9,083 nucleotides of DNA from Pseudomonadota bacterium (GTDB lineage: Bacteria > Pseudomonadota > Gammaproteobacteria > Xanthomonadales > Rhodanobacteraceae), in the NCBI GenBank assembly GCA_025351555.1, contig JANXVS010000283.1, positions 1-9,083 of the forward strand, in the 5' to 3' direction. Under the pieces are notes generated by a model that was given only the letters and a program-made list of their open reading frames with translations, did not search any database and was not told where the DNA came from. A program made the translations under genes and the position numbers. Below, piece by piece: positions 7,901 to 9,083 of the stretch. Numbering within the stretch: the stretch's first letter is position 1; every line of letters begins with the position of its first letter.

Positions 7901-8184
7901 ATAGACGCGGCAGGCAAGCGATCGCCAACCGAATGCCAAGTCTGGCCGGCGTCATCGGTCTTCCACACGCCGCCACCGGCGGCACCGAAGTAGTACACGT
8001 TCGGCTGATCGGCAATGCCCTGCGCCATCGTGCTCCAGCCTGCGCGGAACGGGCCGAGCAGGCGCCATTGCAGGCCGGCAGCCATATCATCTGGCGCGCT
8101 TTGGGCAAAAGCGCTGCAGCAGACCATCGCCGTCAGAAAAAAACCCATCCCGCGAACGTTGCGAACGACCGACCTGATCGACAT
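4933..8184 (-). CDS. Large exported VPS10/sortilin-like BNR-repeat protein
   Basis: This predicted 1083-residue protein has a signal peptide (hydrophobic 14-24, likely cleavage after A27 in S-A-F-A) and should be periplasmic or secreted. It opens with the family start LQWRLLGPFRAGW (38-50) and YYFGAAGGGVWKT (64-76). Eleven Asp-box (BNR) motifs of the type S/T-x-D-x-G-x-x-W end near residues 83, 137, 188, 249, 309, 353, 396, 541, 612, 666 and 710, indicating one or two beta-propellers. ATQGRAIWVLD (735-745) closes the propeller part. A FlgD/Ig-like region follows (about 800-905: VSLDIHDAAGKLVRHF, then AGAHRFTWNLR), then a charged helical tail (about 930-1060). C563 and C575 may form a disulfide. 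Relatives are annotated as glycosyl hydrolase-like or VPS10 proteins, but no catalytic residue can be assigned, and ligand or carbohydrate binding is as likely as catalysis. The start follows GGAAGGAAG (8193-8201). It is transcribed away from purA and converges on the cytochrome operon. Confidence 0.88.
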   Translation of the reverse strand: MSIRSVVRNVRGMGFFLTAMVCCSAFAQSAPDDMAAGLQWRLLGPFRAGWSTMAQGIADQPNVYYFGAAGGGVWKTDDAGQTWHSVGDRLPAASIGALAIAPSDPKVIYVGTGEVAARYDVHAGSGVYKSSDGGTTWISAGLAATRHIGAILVDPHHSDTLLVGALGHYFGPNKERGVFRSSDGGKTWQQTLFVDADTGVVDLAADPANPEIIYAAAWQVRNYPWLSYFQPNAGPGSGVYKSTDAGKSWTRLGGNGWPTSTLGRIGLATAGGGRVYAVINAAPHSGNVPHAASKNDSGLYRSDDGGSNWRQVSHESWLGNDYFSRLTTDPVDRDRIYATGQSIRRSDDGGEHWTIFKGAPGGDDYHYVWINPKHTDHLVTASDQGTVVSVDGGAHWSDWYNQPTGQFYHLAADNRFPYWVYSGQQDSGTVGVASRSDYGALSFRDWHPVGGDERDYDVPDPQDPNIVYGSGLGGRLSRWDARTGEVQNISPWPVSSYGERPTTVKYRYTWITPIAASQKSPFPLYQGAQVLFRSLDKGQSWETISPDLSAKSADASRTDAKNCAGNLAPATARECGYGVIYTIGLSPRDNDEIWIGTDDGLIQRTRDGGKHWDNVTPSNLIPAWAKVATIDISATTPGTAYAAIDNHRQDDFRPRVLRTHDYGKTWDEIDTGLPKTSFVGVVRADPVKSGLLYAGTDAGVFVSFDDGAHWRSLQRNLPTAWVRDLLVHGDDLIAATQGRAIWVLDNVSPLRQRERLAASATTLFQPADALRVRGSQNKDTPPPADTALGQNPATGATIDYRLVHNAQKVSLDIHDAAGKLVRHFASDVPEQTPDAERYFTESWITKPAQLSIAAGAHRFTWNLRTPRPRAVHSDFSIGAVFDEGTPIVPEGLLVPPGEYEVVLNVDGKQERAALKVVADPRTAMDDAALHAAMAFAQEIDKALERDYIGYGQLHAIDAQIEKIEKQKPDKALLADIEKFKLASEPLRSGDNDNSESFDAVGGVLSSIATDIEGSDRAPTRPQRDLLAATNARLDRGVALWERVQGADLAEFNVQLKAAGLTQIAVPTADRINLDQAPESKDLP

Positions 8185-8192
8185 GGCGACTG

Positions 8193-8201
8193 CTTCCTTC
8201 C
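8193..8201 (-). promoter_or_regulatory. Ribosome binding site of the BNR-repeat gene
   Basis: Read on the minus strand, GGAAGGAAG lies 8 bases before the ATG whose first base is 8184. It supports this start, which is also followed directly by the signal peptide. Confidence 0.65.
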
Positions 8202-8217
8202 GACCGACTCGATCGGA

Positions 8218-8223
8218 ATGATA
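8218..8223 (-). promoter_or_regulatory. Possible -10 element for the BNR-repeat gene
   Basis: Read on the minus strand, TATCAT matches the sigma-70 -10 consensus at 5 of 6 positions and would give a leader of about 27 bases that keeps the ribosome binding site. No good -35 hexamer sits 16-18 bp upstream, so the call is weak. Confidence 0.25.
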
Positions 8224-8284
8224 ACCGAGCAGGAGCCGCGGCGCGGCGAAACTTCGCTTTCAGCCCGCCGCCAACACCATCTCA

Positions 8285-8300
8285 CCGCGATCGAGCGCGG
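8285..8300. terminator. Small GC-rich hairpin between purA and the BNR-repeat gene
   Basis: CCGCG (8285-8289) and CGCGG (8296-8300) form a 5-bp stem with a 6-base loop, about 60 bp past the purA stop. It may help end purA transcription. No T-run follows, and short GC stems are common in this DNA, so this is tentative. Confidence 0.25.
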
Positions 8301-8359
8301 CGGTTCAGTCGGTCACCATTGCAAACCCCTGGTCGTGGCAGGAATTGTTCGACAGTGAA

Positions 8360-9083
8360 TTACGCGAACGGGTCGCGCAAGCTGATCGTGTCGTCGCGAT
8401 CCGCGCCGGTTGCGACCAGCGCGATATGGCATTCGGCCAGTTCCTCGACCGAACGCAGATAGGCGCGCGCCGCCGGCGGCAATTTGGAAAATTCCCGGAT
8501 TCCACAAGTGGATTCTTCCCAACCGGGGAATTCCAGATAGACCGGCTTGCACTCGTCCCAGCCGGCTGCGTCCAGCGGCGCCAGCTCGCGGCGTTTGCCG
8601 CGGTATTCGTAGGCCACGCAGACCTTGATCGACGGCAATCCGTCGAGCACATCGAGCTTGGTGATCGCCAGGCCATTGATGCCGTTGATCTGCACCGCAC
8701 GCTTGAGCGCGACCAGGTCGATCCAGCCACAGCGGCGCGGGCGCCCGGTGGTGGCACCATATTCGTTGCCGCGCTTGCGCAGCGCTTCGCCGGTCGCGTC
8801 ATCGAGTTCGGTCGGGAACGGGCCGCCGCCGACGCGTGTCGCGTAGGCCTTGCAGATACCGAGCACGTAATCGATGTCGCTCGCACCGACGCCGGTACCG
8901 GCATATGCGCCGCCGACGGTGGTATTGGACGAGGTCACGTAGGGATACGTGCCGTGATCGATATCGAGCAGTGCACCTTGTGCGCCCTCGAAAAGTATAC
9001 TTTCGCCGTTTTTGCGCAACGTGTGCAACGTGGTGGAAACGTCGTCGATCATCGGCTTGACGTAGTCGCCAAACGCCAGCGCC
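8360..9083 (-). CDS. purA: Adenylosuccinate synthetase, C-terminal part (cut by window edge)
   Basis: This encodes the last 240 or so residues of PurA, which joins IMP and aspartate using GTP to make adenylosuccinate, the first committed step from IMP to AMP, in the cytoplasm. The reading frame runs off the window at 9083. About 190 N-terminal residues, including the P-loop, are therefore outside, judged against the usual length of about 430. Clear family motifs in order are FEGAQGALLDIDHGTYPYV with SSNTT following; TRVGGGPFPTEL; GATTGRPRRCGW, which binds the nucleotide substrate; TKLDVLDG, the guanine-recognition motif; and the ending RDPF-A. The frame is intact to a TAA stop at 8360-8362. 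An internal Met at 9052 is not the start, because the frame continues upstream with conserved-looking sequence (ALAFGDYVKP). The downstream BNR-repeat gene is 175 bp away on the same strand and is probably a separate unit. Confidence 0.97.
   Translation of the reverse strand, partial: ALAFGDYVKPMIDDVSTTLHTLRKNGESILFEGAQGALLDIDHGTYPYVTSSNTTVGGAYAGTGVGASDIDYVLGICKAYATRVGGGPFPTELDDATGEALRKRGNEYGATTGRPRRCGWIDLVALKRAVQINGINGLAITKLDVLDGLPSIKVCVAYEYRGKRRELAPLDAAGWDECKPVYLEFPGWEESTCGIREFSKLPPAARAYLRSVEELAECHIALVATGADRDDTISLRDPFA

Noticed and set aside
8113..8124. Possible lipobox at C22/C23 of the BNR-repeat protein
   Set aside because: The residues before the cysteines (A-M-V) do not fit the lipobox, which needs Gly/Ala/Ser before Cys. 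S-A-F-A just after fits ordinary signal peptidase cleavage.
6844..8358. 504-residue open frame antisense to the BNR-repeat gene
   Set aside because: It is a high-GC shadow of a clear gene. The product is low-complexity, Arg/Ala-rich and lacks recognisable domains.
8305..8904. 199-residue minus-strand open frame overlapping purA
   Set aside because: It is an out-of-frame shadow of purA, which shows all expected motifs in its own frame.

Overview
The window is about 62% GC by eye. It looks like chromosomal DNA of a gammaproteobacterium, most likely of the Xanthomonadales/Rhodanobacteraceae type (Rhodanobacter, Dokdonella, Rudaea and relatives). This placement is an inference. It rests on the codon style, the proteobacterial PurA, and a C-terminal F-R-N-G-F-D ending of a kind I remember from exported proteins of that group. 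No tRNA, rRNA, CRISPR array, insertion sequence or phage gene was seen.

Layout on the plus strand. Positions 1-186 are non-coding and hold a 12-bp palindrome and a perfect 10-bp inverted repeat just ahead of a ribosome binding site. Positions 187-717 encode a small all-helical protein that resembles hemerythrin but lacks most of the iron-binding histidines. A stem-loop follows it, then a 366-bp gap without a convincing gene. Positions 1084-4905 form a tight three-gene operon with gaps of 11 and 10 bp: a DUF1800 protein with a Sec signal, a DUF1501 protein with a twin-arginine signal, and a small exported mono-heme c-type cytochrome. All three should act outside the cytoplasm, so they plausibly form one redox-linked envelope or secreted module of unknown substrate.

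Layout on the minus strand. The operon converges on a 1083-residue exported beta-propeller protein (4933-8184) of the VPS10/sortilin-like BNR (Asp-box) repeat family, with a hairpin in the convergent junction. Upstream of it on the same strand, and truncated by the window edge, is the C-terminal part of purA, adenylosuccinate synthetase (8360-9083), a housekeeping anchor.

The most interesting content is the DUF1800-DUF1501-cytochrome cassette. The two Sec-exported members also share a short box, D-x-[LV]-F-x-N-x-F-D-I. It lies at the mature N-terminus of the DUF1800 protein and at the extreme C-terminus of the cytochrome, which suggests a common recognition or sorting element.
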